A stretch of DNA of 64,000 nt from assembly GCA_963969345.1 (NCBI GenBank), contig OZ017768.1:434001-498000 (forward strand), read 5' to 3'. The stretch is from Turbatrix aceti. Its lineage: Eukaryota > Nematoda > Chromadorea > Rhabditida > Panagrolaimidae. The position numbers were made by a program, and so were the translations under genes. Of this stretch, positions 45,566 to 59,429 are shown piece by piece (the first letter of the stretch is position 1; the number at the start of each line of letters is the position of its first letter). Below the pieces are notes generated by a model. That model searched no databases, had not been told where the DNA came from, and saw only the letters and a program-made list of their open reading frames with translations.

Positions 45566-48500
45566 ATGATTCCCCCCTTTACTAACGCGCGTAGTAACAT
45601 TCCGCGCGCCTCGGCGGCACGATCGTTTGTTCGCGAACTTGTAATGCATCCCGCTCGCTTGCATCTCCACTCACCGGCTACCTTTCAGGCACAATCGATC
45701 ATCCCCTCCCAGAGCATGCACCACCCAAGTCAGCACATCAACTTCCGGGGGCACGGCAGCAACTTTGATGGCGGCAGACATCGCATGAGCGTTAACCTCG
45801 ATTATCCCTACGGGGGTGGTGGGGTCAAGCCGTTCGGCCACCACTATGGATCGATCCAAAACGTTCAGACAGCTAGCCATCATCCGCCTCCTCCACCACC
45901 ACCGACTGCGTGTGCTGCCGGTGTTACTCCATTCTACACTTCTGCGTCTGCTACTAAAAAGTCATCGACTGTCAAGATGTACAACCTCGACGACCATCTA
46001 TCTGCTTCCTCGGGCGAAGACGACGATCTGACAACTTCTGGATCCGAGCTCCTGGCTGCTGAGAACTACCATATTCATAAGTTTCAGCGAACTGGCAGTC
46101 TGCCGATTCGTCAACGCTACCGCGATAACCCGCTCAAATCCGCCTTTCCCAGCATGTCGACGATCTATCCCCTGAACTCTGATCCCGAGGAAGGCGACGA
46201 CGAGAGCGATGACTCGTCCAGCCCCCGGCACGGAGACCAGTCCCCGATGATCCTGACTCCTGTCTACCGACCAGCCCGGGGCCGGGGTGGACTGGAGATG
46301 ATCCAGGAAATCAGCCCGATCACCGGGACTTCTCCCGATTGCTCTGACCTGCCCCCTAGAATGCCATTGACGCTGACCTCGGCGTCGAACAACAAGGAAT
46401 GGCGCCCACTGCAGACGTCTACTATGACCAACTTCCACCACGCGCCCATGGCCCTGCCAAAGACCAATCCCCGTATGATCAACGTCGGACAGGTCTGCTC
46501 GACGCCTCGTTCCGGCACGGGGCCTTCGAACCCTATTTCTGGCATCTACGAAGCCCAGCAGCGTCGGGACCGGATCATGGCCAAGCCGGAGGTCTTCGGA
46601 CTTCCGGAAGGCCTTGCCAAGCTCTACGGCACAACCGGCATCCTCTACCTAGAAATTGGACTTTCTTCTCGCAAGGTTACGATCAAAATTCGTAACGGCA
46701 TCTTTTTCCTGAATCCCTCGAAGCCGGTCAACTCGTTTGTCGAAGTCGGAATTCGTCCACAGAAGAAGCCAAGCAAGGACAGCCGAAAACGATCAAGGAG
46801 GCATACATCCGCCCCGCGCTTCGACGCTTTCCGGACTCTGACCATTCCGCACACCAACTCACCTGAATATCACGAATCCTTCAGCTTGTAAGTCTTTTTT
46901 GGGGGTACATAGGCCAAAAAAACGAAAAACAAAGCTCTTGAATGCAAAAATTGGTCCCAGGCACTCATTTTTTGAATATCACACGCAAGATCGCGAAAAA
47001 CAGTCCATCACGTTTTGTGAAAACAAACGGAGTACAAAAGTGTACTTCAAGCTTTGCAATACAGTGGCCAGAGATTAGAGTCAAGTGTTTTTTGCAAGAA
47101 TCTTAAGAGCATGAAAGCCCGATGACGCGACGCGGTACATAAAAGGAAGAAAATGGGTAAGCGTAAGAAAAAACAGCTTTGAAAGGCCAGAATAGACATT
47201 TTTACGATAGACGTACCGTATACATCACAGTCTTGGAGCGAAAAAAGAATCGCGCGCATCTAGTGTCAGAGGTTAGCACGACAGTTATTTTTTGGTCCTT
47301 TTCTGCGTTTTTTTCTTTCGTTTGCTTAGGGTCACCAGTTTTTGATATGTTTTGATGTTAGTTAGCTAGGGGATGTAATGTATATATAATCGTTAATTCA
47401 GTGACGCACAAAATGTATGCATTACCAGCTTTTTAGCCGCTTGAATAAGATGAGACGAGATTGAATTGCGCAATGATAGCCTATATATTTTTCTTTTGAG
47501 TCCCGGCTGTTTGCTTTTATCTCTATTGCTTTCTGATCATCATTACTCTTGACATTAATTTTGTGTCGTCGTTTTTTTAGCAAGATATCCAACGATCACT
47601 ATCGTGCGAATGATTTGCTCTCAATAAGCGTCTACACTCGGACCACTTATTCGTCGTCGTCCAACGAGCGTATTGAACGTCAACTTCTTGGATGCATGGC
47701 TTTTCCATTGAAAAAGCTCTTCCTAAAGGCTGACTTACTGGTGAGTGCTTATATTTTTTACCTTTTTTTTTGTTGTGAACTATCTCCACCACCACCACCT
47801 CTCTTCTTCTTCTGAATTTTCGCATAGGAAGATAATTTTGAAAACTCTTTCTAACTAAAATGTAAAAAAATGTGTTGCACGACGAAATTGATACTTTCTG
47901 GGTCGGCTTTCTTCTTGACTGTCTTATTTTACGTTCATTATTATAGTATATACGAAATTGATGGTGGTTGAGGGACCGAAGGTCAAGTGAGATTTTTTTA
48001 TTTTGCTTTTTGTCTTTTTTTACAAATCATTTTATAGCGAACTTTTTACGTTCACTGGACCTTTTTTACTATTTAGTTTGACCCCCAGAAGTACCAAAAC
48101 ACACTTTTTGGTATTGAAACTAAAATTAAATTTAATTCGGCGAGTAACACTTTTTTGACGCATGTGTACTTGTTTGTCAATTACCCTTACTTTTTTTCTA
48201 TTTTTAGTTTTTTTTTTATGTTTACCCGGGCGATAATTGGAGATTTTGATGTAGTTTGACTTGGTGCTAAATTTGGGACACTGTTGCTCATCTATGAACG
48301 TTTATTGTGTAATATGCGTTTTTTTGTGCTAAACTGATGTTAGATTTTTTTTGTTTTGTAAAAAACGGGTACTTTCTGTTTTTTTGTACTTTGACACTTG
48401 AAAAGCGTGTTACTTGAACTACCGATTTTTTTTGTACTCTAGTTCCGATTTTTGCTGCTTTGTTACCTTTTTACCGGTTTAAATTTTTTTTCGCAATTCT

Positions 48501-51500
48501 GACAGCTTTTCAATCATTATTTTTTGACAACTTTCCTTCTTGGTGCATTTTATGCCATTCTGCGTCTGCCAAAAAGGTCAATTCTGGTGTGGTGTGTGTA
48601 CCAGTATGGATTGGCTATGTTTGCTCAGGTCTGCTGTTGTCCATTCTTAGCGAGTGAGTAGTTGACGACTAATTATGGCAGGAGCCCGAAAAACCCGAAT
48701 CAGATAGCAGGACCAATCCTAGGCTTGGAGGGGGTGCGAGGGATGAGAAAGAGCTACCGCAGGGGGCACTTGTGTTGTCTTCGCGCTACCGCTGGAGCGC
48801 TGCGATCAACAGCCTCGCTGCAACTGCGTCGATCCGTGCAAAAATACGGACAAATTGGGTAGCTCGGCGCTGTTTGTCCGATTCGCATTTCTTTTTTCCA
48901 TCTCCGCGCAGCAGTGCCTGTCTCTAAAACTAGCAATCCCAGCCAACCACTCGCGCAGCGGTCAGCCAAGTTTTTTTTCGTCTATTTGAATTTATTTTTG
49001 TCGCTTCATTACCACCTATGGCAACCAAAGCAACGCTTCCACTGGGGCACAACCGAATTTCTCCACGAACACGGATTAGGTATTCATCTGTCATCTCTGA
49101 ACTTGTCTCCCAAGTTCATGACCCATCTTGTGATGCAAGTTTCGATGTCGATGATAGCTTTTACGTACCATCTGCGCCTTCAACTCCGGTTCAAAAATTG
49201 GGCGGTGGTGGTGGAGGAAAAATGTCTACCCTAAAAAGAGGCCTACAACGCCGAATGTCATTTCTTATCAATTTTCAGCCTGATCGAGGTCATCGAAAGT
49301 GCGGCGAAACACTCAAGGTTAGTTTTATTTTTTTGTCAATTTTCTGATTTCTGTGTTTTGGCGTACTTTTCGCCTCATTTGCAGTCAAAAAAAAGTTAAT
49401 TACCAAGACAAGACTTGTACTTTAACAATTTTTTAGGTCGCAAGTGGTGGATTTTTTCTCCTCAGCAAGGAACGAGGTTCCATGAAATACTTCAGCGAGT
49501 CGAAGGTTGGTCGTAATTTTACTTTTTTTTTCAATTTGTTCTCAAATAGAATTTTTTGGCTACAAAATTTTTTTGTTGGAGTTGTCTACGTGCCAATTTT
49601 ACGTACGTATACTTCTTTGTTTTGTTTACCATGGCACGTCAGGTCACGGATTTTTTAAGAGATATTTTTGACTTGAAGAAGCAAAAAATCCTAAATTAGC
49701 CGTTTTTTGATTGTTTTAGAGTAAAATTTGAGAACTTTGCGTTGTGTTCCTATTTATGGTCAAATATTTGCTTTATGACTATGGCCTGGTGCATAAATAG
49801 ACGTACTTTTTTTGCCCGGAATAAAAAAACAAATTTCCCTTCTCGAGTATTTTTTGTTTATTACACCGCCGTTCACATTACTTTCACGGGCACGGACACA
49901 TTCATTTTGTCTTCAGTTTTTTTTGGATGGATAATGATGATTATGCATTAACATTCGTTACTTTCGTGAGACAAAAAATAGTGTGTTTACGGAATTGTTG
50001 CCACTAAATTTTTTTTTATTTTATAAAATGCAAATTTTCCAGATCCGTAAACTTCGCTACTACGACGAAATCGGTTCATCGATGTCTACTTGTTCATCGG
50101 CCATGTCATCGTCTCCAATTAAGGTATGTGGCTTGGTGGGGCTAATATACGGAAAAAACGCAGTGGTGACAAAAGACACTAACTGGCAGGCTGAGTATCT
50201 ATTTTCCACTGCTTCATCTTTTTTTTCCAAGTAAAGCAGACATTTTAGTGCTTTTTGATCATTTAAAAATATTTTCCTTTTTAAATTCTTCCAGGAAATA
50301 ATTCTGATTAATTTTTCTCTTTGATTTTTGGTTTACCGGGTATGGATATAGACACGTGACGAAAGCAAGTATACCATAGGAAGTCACATTTATAGGGCAA
50401 AGGTCTTTTTTCCAGCAGAATATGTTTTATTACCCCTCTTTGCACAGAAAAGAAAACTGAACCGGACCATAATGAAGAGGTCGTGGTATCAATTAGCCTT
50501 CCACATTCATGCACTTACTTTCTCTGCTCTGGCTTAAATCATTTTTTTTTTGCAAATGGGGAATCCTCACGAAAAAATACAGAGAACAACAATTCTGTTG
50601 TCCAAAAACAAATTTGTCCTTAAAGTTCATTTTTTTTTGTCACTGAAAATTGGGAGTCATAATTTTTGTCTGTTGTGCAAACATCGATAATTGACTTTTA
50701 AAAAAGTGTATTGTTGTATATTTTTTTCAAAATTATTATACAAAATTTTAGTTTCAAACCGAATATTTTTATTATTATTATTTGTTTGTGTCAAAAAAAT
50801 AGAGAATACAAATGATGTGATAGTTATTTATATTTTTGTTCATGCAATATATTTTTTTTATGAGTTTCATGATGAGATGATGTTGTCTTCTTTTTTTCCA
50901 TTCTGCCAGAAATGAAGGAGAGGAAAAAAAGAAACTCATAATGACAATGTTTTTGGAGAGAGAGACTTTTTTTACTGCAGCTTATATTATAGAAAATGAA
51001 TAATGATGGAGTAAGGACTGTTCATGACCATAAGAAGCATAAATCTCTTTGGGGGGCATCTTTCAAAACAGTTTTCCTTTGACCATGCTTCTTTCTTTTG
51101 TCGAGTATACTCAACTTTTTTTCCATTCTCTAATAAATCACATTTTTTTGAGTGTCTTATTTATGCTCACTTCTTTCTGATTGCGTGTAGACAAACAAAA
51201 AACTGTGTTGTTATTGTTAGGAGAGGGGGTATATGAGTATTTTTCACTTTTATCCCCCTGCAAACAAACATGCCATGAGTGCGGGATGCCATGCAAGGGA
51301 TTTAGTCAAGACAAAAAATCTTCCGTTGTCTAAACAATAACCTAGAATTTGTTTTTTGCTTGTTCGGTTAATGGTCATTAAAAATGATAAATTAGCTGCC
51401 ATTTTTTCCATTTTTTGGTAAACGATTGTTTTCATTTTTTTGCATAATTGGGCTAGAGTAGAGATCTATGATAATAACTATTTTTTTTGTCGTCAGAAGG

Positions 51501-54337
51501 GTATTAGAACTCGAAAAAGACGTATTTCAACCGTCAGAAAAAAACCCAAGACTGACCACTTCCTAGCAAAGGCTTAGACTGGTTAGTGCCAGTTAAGTCA
51601 GTCTTCACTGTTTCATTTGAAAAAAAGTCAGTCTGTCATCTGACCCTCTTTTTGCTATGAAACGGTAGGCAGTGTAGAGCATTGTAGTCAATGATCATTT
51701 ACTACGTAGAAAATGTCACTTACGCCGTGCCTACCGGCTTACGGTTGGTCCAAACAAGGACTCGTTGGTTGGTTGTTAGTCTTTAGGGGCTAAAAAAAGG
51801 TCGGTTTGAAACGGCATTCATTTTTTACGATGCCGTGCAGGCTTTTTTCCCTAACAAAAGAATTGGATAGTTAGTTCATTTGCAAAAAAGTGTAACGCAT
51901 CTAAGGCTTATTTTTTGCTGTCGTAGCTGTCGTAGTTGATCCAAGGGATTTCACGGCTAATAACAACATCTAAAATTAGAATGTCTTTTCAAAAGGTGGT
52001 TTTATAAATTTAATTACTTTATGACTGCGTTGACAAAAGAAAGGGATTTGAGATTTGGCCACGGGATTCACGAGCATTGGCCTTTTGTAGGAATTTGTTT
52101 GACATAAAAGTAGACTTTTCTGCGACTCTTTATGCGTCTTTGCGTTTAGCTGTGCTGTTTTTTGAATGGGACTTTTGGGCACAGAAAATCAAATCGATGA
52201 AAAGCAAAACAAAGGATCATGTTTTGACGTTTATAGCGGCGATGTTGAGTCGTATCAGATCCTTGGTTCTATTTAAAAATACACACTGTGATATCATTTT
52301 CATTTTTTTCCGCGAAAAAACATTCTTTTTTTTCACACCGAATTAATTTTTCCTCTTTCAGATGATGGGCGAAACTCAATGGCGACCCCCAACGACGTCC
52401 AACAATCGTCGAGCCTCTGAAAACCCGGCACTCACAGGCGAAGTTCTCCACCGACTCGGCGTCTCTCCATGCGAAGACTTTGCGTCGTCCTCCGCGTCGT
52501 CGTACTACCCGAACGGCGGCAGCCTGTCTTCCAACCCTTCGGCCACCTACGCGGTGCCGATGAAGAAGCGTTCCTCCCAAACCGCGGCGATGGTCGATGG
52601 CGTGACGGGGGCCAACAACCTCTCAGCTTCCACGAGCTCGTCCAGCAACTCGTCGACGATGCGCGCCATCGTCGGCACCGGTGTCGGGCACGTAGGCAAC
52701 TTCTCATCGTCGTTCTCGTCCTCTTCAATGTCCGGCGTGGAGTACAAGTCGCACAAGAGGTTCACCATGCCTTCCATCTTGACCACCACGACCAGTGAGT
52801 TTTATTTATTTTTTACGCAACGATATGAAAATTGCCAGGAGCGCGCTTTTTTTTACCGATGTTGATCGAGATCATGCACGGCGCGTAATCATCACCCCTT
52901 TTTTGCTCAAAAGAAAGCACGGGAAGGTGGTGGTGGGGGAGGAGAGAGTCAATGCTAACCAACACTGTTAAAAAAGGATAATTTTATTCTGTGCGATTAT
53001 TTTTTATCAGTTGAATCAAAAAGTCGATTGAAGGAGTCCCCTTCTTTTGGAAGAAAATGTTATTTTATTTCTGTTTTGATTTGTAGGCGACACAACGTCA
53101 GAGTTCAGTGAACAAATTCATCTGGATGACCACATGGATGGCTACAGCAACCATTACCTTCGCCCTGAATGCGAGCCTGGATCATCGATGCCTCCGCGTC
53201 GTACCGCTGGATCGGTCGACAGCGGAATTCCCCTAAACCGCATTGGACTTGCCGACGACTACGATGGCAGCGAGGATGATCTCATTGATTTTGACAAGCT
53301 TTCTGCGGCTCGAACAATCGAGGGCCGCAAAGCTGCTCTTCAGATTGGTGCGACGTCCGGAAGCAACCTTCACGCGAACGTAAGACGTGTGTCTTCGTTT
53401 TCGTCTGCATCAACCCGGGCTGTTACCGCCAAGGCTCAGGAACGGCAGCAAAGAAGGGGTTTCTTGTAAGTCGACTTTTCTCAAAAAATTCATTTTTAAT
53501 CACGAAATTGCATTTTTCAGTGGCAAAACTCTGAACTTTATCCGAAACAAGGTCGACAGCAGCTCGCAGACAGTTCTCTGTCCCACACTCGAAGACGTTC
53601 AGGCATGGCGCGAGAAAATGGAAAACCTGCTCGAAAATAAATGTGAGTCATTTTTTCCGATGCATCAGTAGTCTATTTCTGGCCTCTGGCCTTCTCGTTT
53701 TCGACGTCACAGACAATGACACACTGTTTTCTCTTCAGATGGCTGCTATTTGTTCGGAGAGTTCCTCGAGAAGGAATACAGCCGTGAGAACTTGGACTTT
53801 GCACTCAAGTGCCGTGAATACAAGGCGCTGTTCCAAAACTCGAAGAAGAACGCCAAGAAGATCGCCCGGCTGGCCAAGGAGATCAACGACGCCTTCCTCG
53901 TCGAGAACGCGCCCCGCGAAGTCAACCTCGAGGCCAGCGTGCGTTCGGCGACCAAAGCAGGCCTCGCCGAGCTGAAAGAGGACACGTTCAGCCTCGCGCA
54001 GAACAAAATCGAGCAGCTCATTGCAAACGACAAATATCAGAGGTTCCTCAAGTCAAAGGAGTATACGACTTTGGTGAAGTCTCTCGAACGCGAAAGCGCT
54101 CGTCGGCACAGCACGAATGGTGACCCCGGATCATCATCGGCGTCCGCTACAACGACCACGACGCCGGACTCCGATCCCTGCTCGACGCCATGCGCTGACG
54201 ACGGTGAAGAAACGCCTCTGGCGCCCGTGAGGAAGGTCAGGTCGGCGTCCGCGGCCGATGACTGCGTTGCAGCGACGCAAGTCGCCGCTGCTGCACCTTC
54301 TACAATCGCGACGGCTTTGGCAGCTGGGGGTTTCTAG
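45566..54337 (+). CDS. rgs-7: C2-RGS protein, RGS3 / nematode RGS-7 type
   Basis: Exons joined by phase: 45,566-46,887, 47,581-47,740, 49,437-49,505, 50,043-50,123, 52,362-52,794, 53,087-53,465, 53,521-53,642 and 53,739-54,337; CDS 3165 nt, 1054 aa. Residues about 1-340 are low complexity, rich in His, Pro and Ser. A C2 domain follows (about 350-520: GILYLEIGLSSRKVTIKIRN, then ERQLLGCMAFPLKKLF, like GLIGCMSFGVKSLL of human RGS3, and GGFFLLSKERGS). A Ser-rich linker leads to the RGS domain at about 830-960: YGCYLFGEFLEKEYSRENLD, then FALKCREYKALF, ENAPREVNLEA and DKYQRFLKSKEY. RGS domains speed GTP hydrolysis on G-alpha subunits. FALKCREY departs from the common FWLACEEY. Upstream exons are possible. 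Introns reach 2.2 kb (50,124-52,361), unlike the rest of the window. Confidence 0.85.
49018..49317 (+). CDS. Probable alternative first exon of the RGS gene
   Basis: An open stretch from the ATG at 49,018 to a GTTAGT donor at 49,318 encodes exactly 100 codons, phase 0. It can therefore splice to the phase-0 acceptor at 49,437. There is a stop in the same frame 33 nt upstream and no good acceptor between, so it looks like a start exon. The 350 bases before it (48,660-48,960) are GC-rich, as for a promoter. The peptide is basic and low in structure (RISPRTRIRYSSVISELVSQ; KMSTLKRGLQRRMSFL). A transcript from here would lack most of the C2 domain but keep the RGS domain. Use as an internal exon is less likely but not excluded. 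Confidence 0.5.
52214..52796. repeat. Near-identical tract shared with 62,450-63,032
   Basis: This 583-bp tract covers 148 bp of intron and the whole 433-bp exon of the RGS gene. It recurs at 62,450-63,032 with only four substitutions found by eye (for example 52,445 T to C, 52,763 C to T). Identity stops at the GT of the splice donor. Confidence 0.85.
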
Positions 54338-57300
54338 GGTGCCTTATTTCGACGATTCATGCTCATGATGGGTAGGTCAGGTGATCACGTGTTTAGTCAG
54401 TTCTTCTCCTCTGCCCTAGCCTTTTCTTAAAATTCACATCAAATTGGCCCCTAAGATGTGACTAGATTCCAGCTTGCCTCTATTGCTTTTTTACACACAC
54501 GCACGTTTTCCATGATTCTATTTTGTTCACCTGAACATCTTTTGTACCACAATTGTTGTCTCCATGTCTGATTGTGTGTTGTCTTTTTTCCTTTCATTGC
54601 GGATTTTTATTAAAGAATTATCTTTGAGTGTGTACATGTACATAAAGTGTTGGAAAATATACGACTTATTGTTGGTTGGGGAAATATTGTGTTTTTTACT
54701 TGAATCAATTTTGACGCCAACTATTGTTGTTATTCGGCCGAATACAAAAATAAGGCTTTTTCATTTTTGAACGCAGTTTACGTGCTAAGTCGGGTGTAGT
54801 TTGGGGTTGAACGTTCTTTGATGCGAATATTTATAGTTACTACGACAATTACGATATTTTTAAACACAATTATGTTTTTTTTGGATGTAAAAGATGAAGG
54901 GCTAACAATCAAATTTGTATTTGTATTTAGAACTCTTGTTGGGAGATCTGAAGGGATAAGCCGATTGATGTTCCAGGGGGTCTAAAACGGACCGGACGAT
55001 CCAGGTCCGCCTCGGCCAGGTATAATCCCAGCCTATGCCGGGTCCAAAATTTTGGCAGTCGAAAGATGTGTGCAAACTTTTATCATTGTCATTTGCTACA
55101 TTTTATCATTCTGAAAAACCTAAAACGCTCAAAAAACCAGCCAACGGATTTATAAATGGCTCTCAGTCAGCCCCCCCCCATATTTGCCGCGTTTTATGCC
55201 TTGACCCCAATTTTATAAATTTAGTACATAAACTTCCCCTTTTCACCTGAATGCACAAATGTTGTTGGATTCTCGTGTTCCTTGAATATTTAAAATCCAA
55301 AAATAAAAAATAAAAGCAAATGCATGCCAAGAATAACTTTTTCTTTAATCCAATTTCTATTTTTAAACCTACAAGCTTCGAGCCGTGTTCAAAAATAGCT
55401 TCCTCTTGACCTTATTTGCATCGGTGGACGGACATCACGACAAATTGACTCTTTATGCTTTTTCAAAGTGGGCGCAGAGTTGGTAGTGTCATCTCACGGA
55501 CATCCTCCTCCTTGCATTGACGTCATGCAAGACGCGAGGGCACGGGATGGGGATAGAATATGCACCAGGAAGGGAGGAGGGATATAATATATTCGCGTAG
55601 AGCATTTTTTTTGCCTCCAGGAACCATACTAGGGGTATTGGATGACCTTTGGCTTCAAAAAAATTATTGTTCGTTCAAGGATAAAAATAAGTGTATGAAA
55701 TATTTTGGTGCCATTTATGCAGTTGCCTTGACCGACTTGTGTCTTTTAATTGCCGTCATTTGTTGGCGACAACGGCGGCGCATCGACTTTGGTGAAGATG
55801 AGATTAACCAACTTTGTAGTGTTTAGTATTTTTATTATTTGAAAATTACACATTTGCTTGTATCACGTTTTTAAAAACATTCGTATAAATTAAGTGGAAA
55901 AATTATTGTTCAAATCTCCCAACCAAAATGCAGACTGTAGTTTCTAAACTTCGGTTGGGAACAGAATTGTCGTTCGAGCCGAGCATTCAAGCCAAGCATC
56001 TCGAATGCTTGACTTCAAGAGCCAATGGCAATCTTGGCTCGGTTGACAACTTTGGTTGGAAACCCCAAATACGATGTAGCATACTTGTGGTTTAGGTTTG
56101 GGTCTGAAAAATGTGTCATGAATCCCTTTGCAGAACGAGTTGTTTGGCATTCGGTTAGTGCTGTGTGATTGATTTGGAAAAAAACATCAGATTCATGGCC
56201 AGTTTAAAAAACACTTTGTACCCTATTTTTTTACAAAAAAAATACTTTGAAATTGTGTATTTTTTTGGCTATTCGCTTTGTGTTTGTTTGATACACATTG
56301 GGTACATTTGTAACAAAATGTGTATCGCTTATGACACAATAAAGAAATTTTAAGCATATTTTTTTGCACTAAAATAAAATGCAAAAGATGACGCATTTCA
56401 AACCCCTTTGAGTATAATAAATCAACCATTTCGTATCAATTTGCCGACAGAGTCCATTTCCCGGACATCCTTGTTCATTGTTTTTGATGTCATTGTTATC
56501 CATGATGTTTTTAGGAATATTAATTTAAAGGCATGACGTTACATTCGAATACATACATGCCATGTTTTTACTTTGCAGTAAAAAATGAATTTTTACGTAA
56601 AAAATTGTTTTTTGTATCTAAAAAGTGCGTCTAGTCTGGTATCTTTAAGGGATTTCCTGGATTAGACTTCCAGCTGGCATCTTTGATTATTTTGCTGCGT
56701 CGTTTGCTGTTTGATGGATTCTAAACGGTGTTTATTCTCGCGCTCTTCGCCTTTCTCCTGGCAGCGGTATAGTATTATAATGATTGTTTTTGCAATAAAA
56801 AGTTGTTTCCGAGCATGTGACTGACTAGCCATGCCACCTAGCCCTTTTGCGTGTGCTTTTTGATACGTATATAATAGTATCACATAATTTTTTCTCCTGC
56901 TTATATATTTATGCGCAAGTGCCCTTGAGGCAACGCTTGTTGACTTTTCCCCTTTCCTTGACTTCGCTCCAAATTCTGCCAACCTTTTTTTGTTTCAGAA
57001 ATTTTTCATAAGCTAGTATTTTTTTTGTGCTTTCAAAACGACCAATTAATGTGTTCATTAGCATGCAAGCATGCTTTGATTTTTTTGGGTGTAGGCCCCC
57101 CCGGCCCACCGGCCACCGGCCTGCGAAATAGTCTTTTGTACTTCAGCGAACACAAGACGACCGTGAATAAGCATTCGCGTTCCCTCTCTCTCCCACTATA
57201 CTACGTCTTTTGTGTGTTTAAAAATAGACTGATCGTTGTGATAAGAATTCTTTTTTTTGCGGAGTGACGGAGTCCAGTCTAACCGCACAGCTGGTCACAA

Positions 57301-58944
57301 AAGCATAAACGAAAATCAAACAAAATCTGAATTGAAAAGAAAAGAACAAATCTGGCATTTTTATTTATGCTTTTATCATAATTTTTTTCTTATCCGCTTC
57401 ATGCTCATGCTCATGCGCCGCTTTTGGGGGTTACGTCACCGACTTGACTAGAGTACAATGGCCTTTGACTGGATTGAAAAAAAAGAAAAGAAAGAAAACA
57501 GAAAGTTTTCGTGAGAAGGAATAAGTACAATGCTGTTTCCGATAAATTGCTGACGAGTGGCGAAGAAAAAACAGTGAGTGGTTGAAAGATTGTAGATTAC
57601 AAATTTTGTTACCTCAATGCCTTCTTCCCGGTATCATTATCAGGCATTCAAACGGAGGCCAGAGCTTTACGTAGTACCTGACGACATTGATAATTGCCAA
57701 CTTCTATTGTAATAAAACCTTTTTTTGTAAAATTATATTTACAAGTGCTATAAACAAATTAACGTGATATCAAACATTATATTTTTGGCACAATAATTTT
57801 TTTAACGTTTGCGGTCCAAATCTGTAAATTTTAATAATTTTTTTTACATGTAGCAAAAATAAAACAATTTTTTGAACATCGGCATCAAGTGTAATTTTTT
57901 AAACTCGATCTCATTTTAAATTTTATTTTCCATTTTAAATTCTTTCTGTTCTAATTTTTTGCATGAAAAATATTTTTTACAAATTATTTTTAAGCATCCA
58001 AAATGTTTGTTTTCCTTTTCATCCCTTATTTCCGTTCAACAAAAAAAATGTTGAACGTAAACTTGATCCTTTCTTTTCCCCTCTCTTCTCATCGCTTCAC
58101 TGCTCCCGGAGCTATTCTGTTTTATTTTTTGTGTTTTTGCTTCTCGCGGCACTTTATAGACTAAACTCTACCAAAACACCTATTAAAAAACTTTGCGTGT
58201 TGTTCTTTTTTTCAATTGCTCTAACGGTGTCTGTGATTTTTTGGGGACCATGGAACATTGCACTGCGCTCATGCTTGCACAATGTTGTAGCGTAGACTTC
58301 TGATATGAGATACATATTTCTGATTACACTTTTTTCGATGGTGCAATTTTTTCCGTTGTTTGCTAAAAAAATGTTTCGAAGTCACATTTGTTTGTATTTT
58401 GTAACAAACTCTGCAGCGCACCTGTTAAAAATGTTAACATAAAGAAAACTAACATAAAACTGTCTAACATAACATTCATGCGCGCTTGAGCTTATCAAGC
58501 ATCTGAATATCATTTGTAATGCCACATTCGTTCCTTCCTTTTTTTGGTATAGAACACTGAAAAAAATCATGTCAGGAAAAACAGCCAAATTTGGCTGTTT
58601 TTGTGCTATTTCCAAAAACGACAGTTTTCTCTGACACATTTCTGGCTGTTAAAACTGACACATTTGGCCACAAAAACTGACAAATGGGTTTTTCCCGCGC
58701 TTTTTCGTTGCCCTGCTTTTTGCCATTGATTACCCCCTATTGTGCCATTCAAACCGTAGTTTACATCATAATTTATCATTATCAAACAAATAATCAACAA
58801 AAAAGCATACACAAAAAATCAGCGGAATTTGTCGTTCTTGTGGAGCTGTTTGCTCGTCTGTTTCTGTTCTGGAGTGTCACCGTGAGGCCAGAGCTTGCAG
58901 TAGCCGTTGTCGAGTTCATCATGTCGTCGCCGTCAACGTCGATT
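54338..58944. other. Long gene-poor region after the RGS gene
   Basis: The first few hundred bases are the RGS 3' UTR. A GC-rich patch with a GGACC..GGTCC hairpin lies at 54,980-55,050. An open frame at 55,560-55,826 has a hydrophobic segment but no recognisable family. Positions 58,562-58,680 hold GGCTGTTTT/AACAGCC and CTGACA motifs related to the MITE at 61,798-61,895. Nothing else is supported. Confidence 0.45.
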
Positions 58945-59425
58945 TCACCGCTGCCCCTTGACCGTTGATGAAGCCGATTGGGCCTAAAAATCAAGAAAAT
59001 TAGCTCGGTTTTCAATTTTTTTCCAAAAACTTACATTTTGCATGCAGGCAAGGATGTCTGAAGGCTGTGTGAAGTAATCTGAAAGCTTGAAGGACTTACT
59101 GAATACAAAATAAAACCCCAGCCATTTTTATCAAAAAATTTGATGCCAACTGCCTTTCAATCATTTTTCACCTTTTTTTGCAATTGTGAAGCCAAATCTT
59201 GGCACCCCAGCTGTCGCAGCGCAATCCTACCTAACAATTTGCAGAACTCTCATGGCACAATCGCATAAAAGGGAAAAAAATGATTAAAACTTGGTTGGTA
59301 TACAAAAAATAGTGAAACCGCCCCAAAACTTGGAAAAATTCAAAAACCTACGTCAGTGGAGGAAGGTTCGCTCGGATAAGGGTGCCGGTAGGTTGTACAT
59401 GCTTGGAGGGTGTTGCCGGAAGAGT
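58945..59425 (-). CDS. C-terminal exons of an unrecognised minus-strand gene
   Basis: Three minus-strand exons join in phase: 59,425-59,352, 59,098-59,035 and 58,983-58,945 (stop at 58,945-58,947). Introns are 253 and 51 nt with GTAGGT and GTAAGT donors and good pyrimidine-AG acceptors. The joined C-terminus reads TLPATPSKHVQPTGTLIRAN, then LPPLTKSFKLSDYFTQPSDI, then LACMQNAQSASSTVKGQR and stop. No ATG is available in the first of these exons, so upstream exons must exist beyond 59,430, but I could not find them. I do not recognise the family. The clean phase agreement across three exons is the main support. A longer open frame over the last exon in another phase is rejected. Confidence 0.5.
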
Positions 59426-59429
59426 CTGA

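Noticed and set aside
45998..46545. Minus-strand open frames of 147 and 93 codons in the RGS first exon
   Set aside because: Shadows of a GC-rich coding exon; no splice or domain support.
52432..52789. Arg-rich and acidic minus-strand frames, repeated at 62,668-63,025
   Set aside because: Antisense shadows of the Ser-rich RGS exon; they recur only because the exon is duplicated.
58794..59015. 73-codon minus-strand frame NRLHQRSRGSGEIDVDGDD
   Set aside because: The phase set by the two upstream exons reads a different frame through this exon and stops at 58,945.
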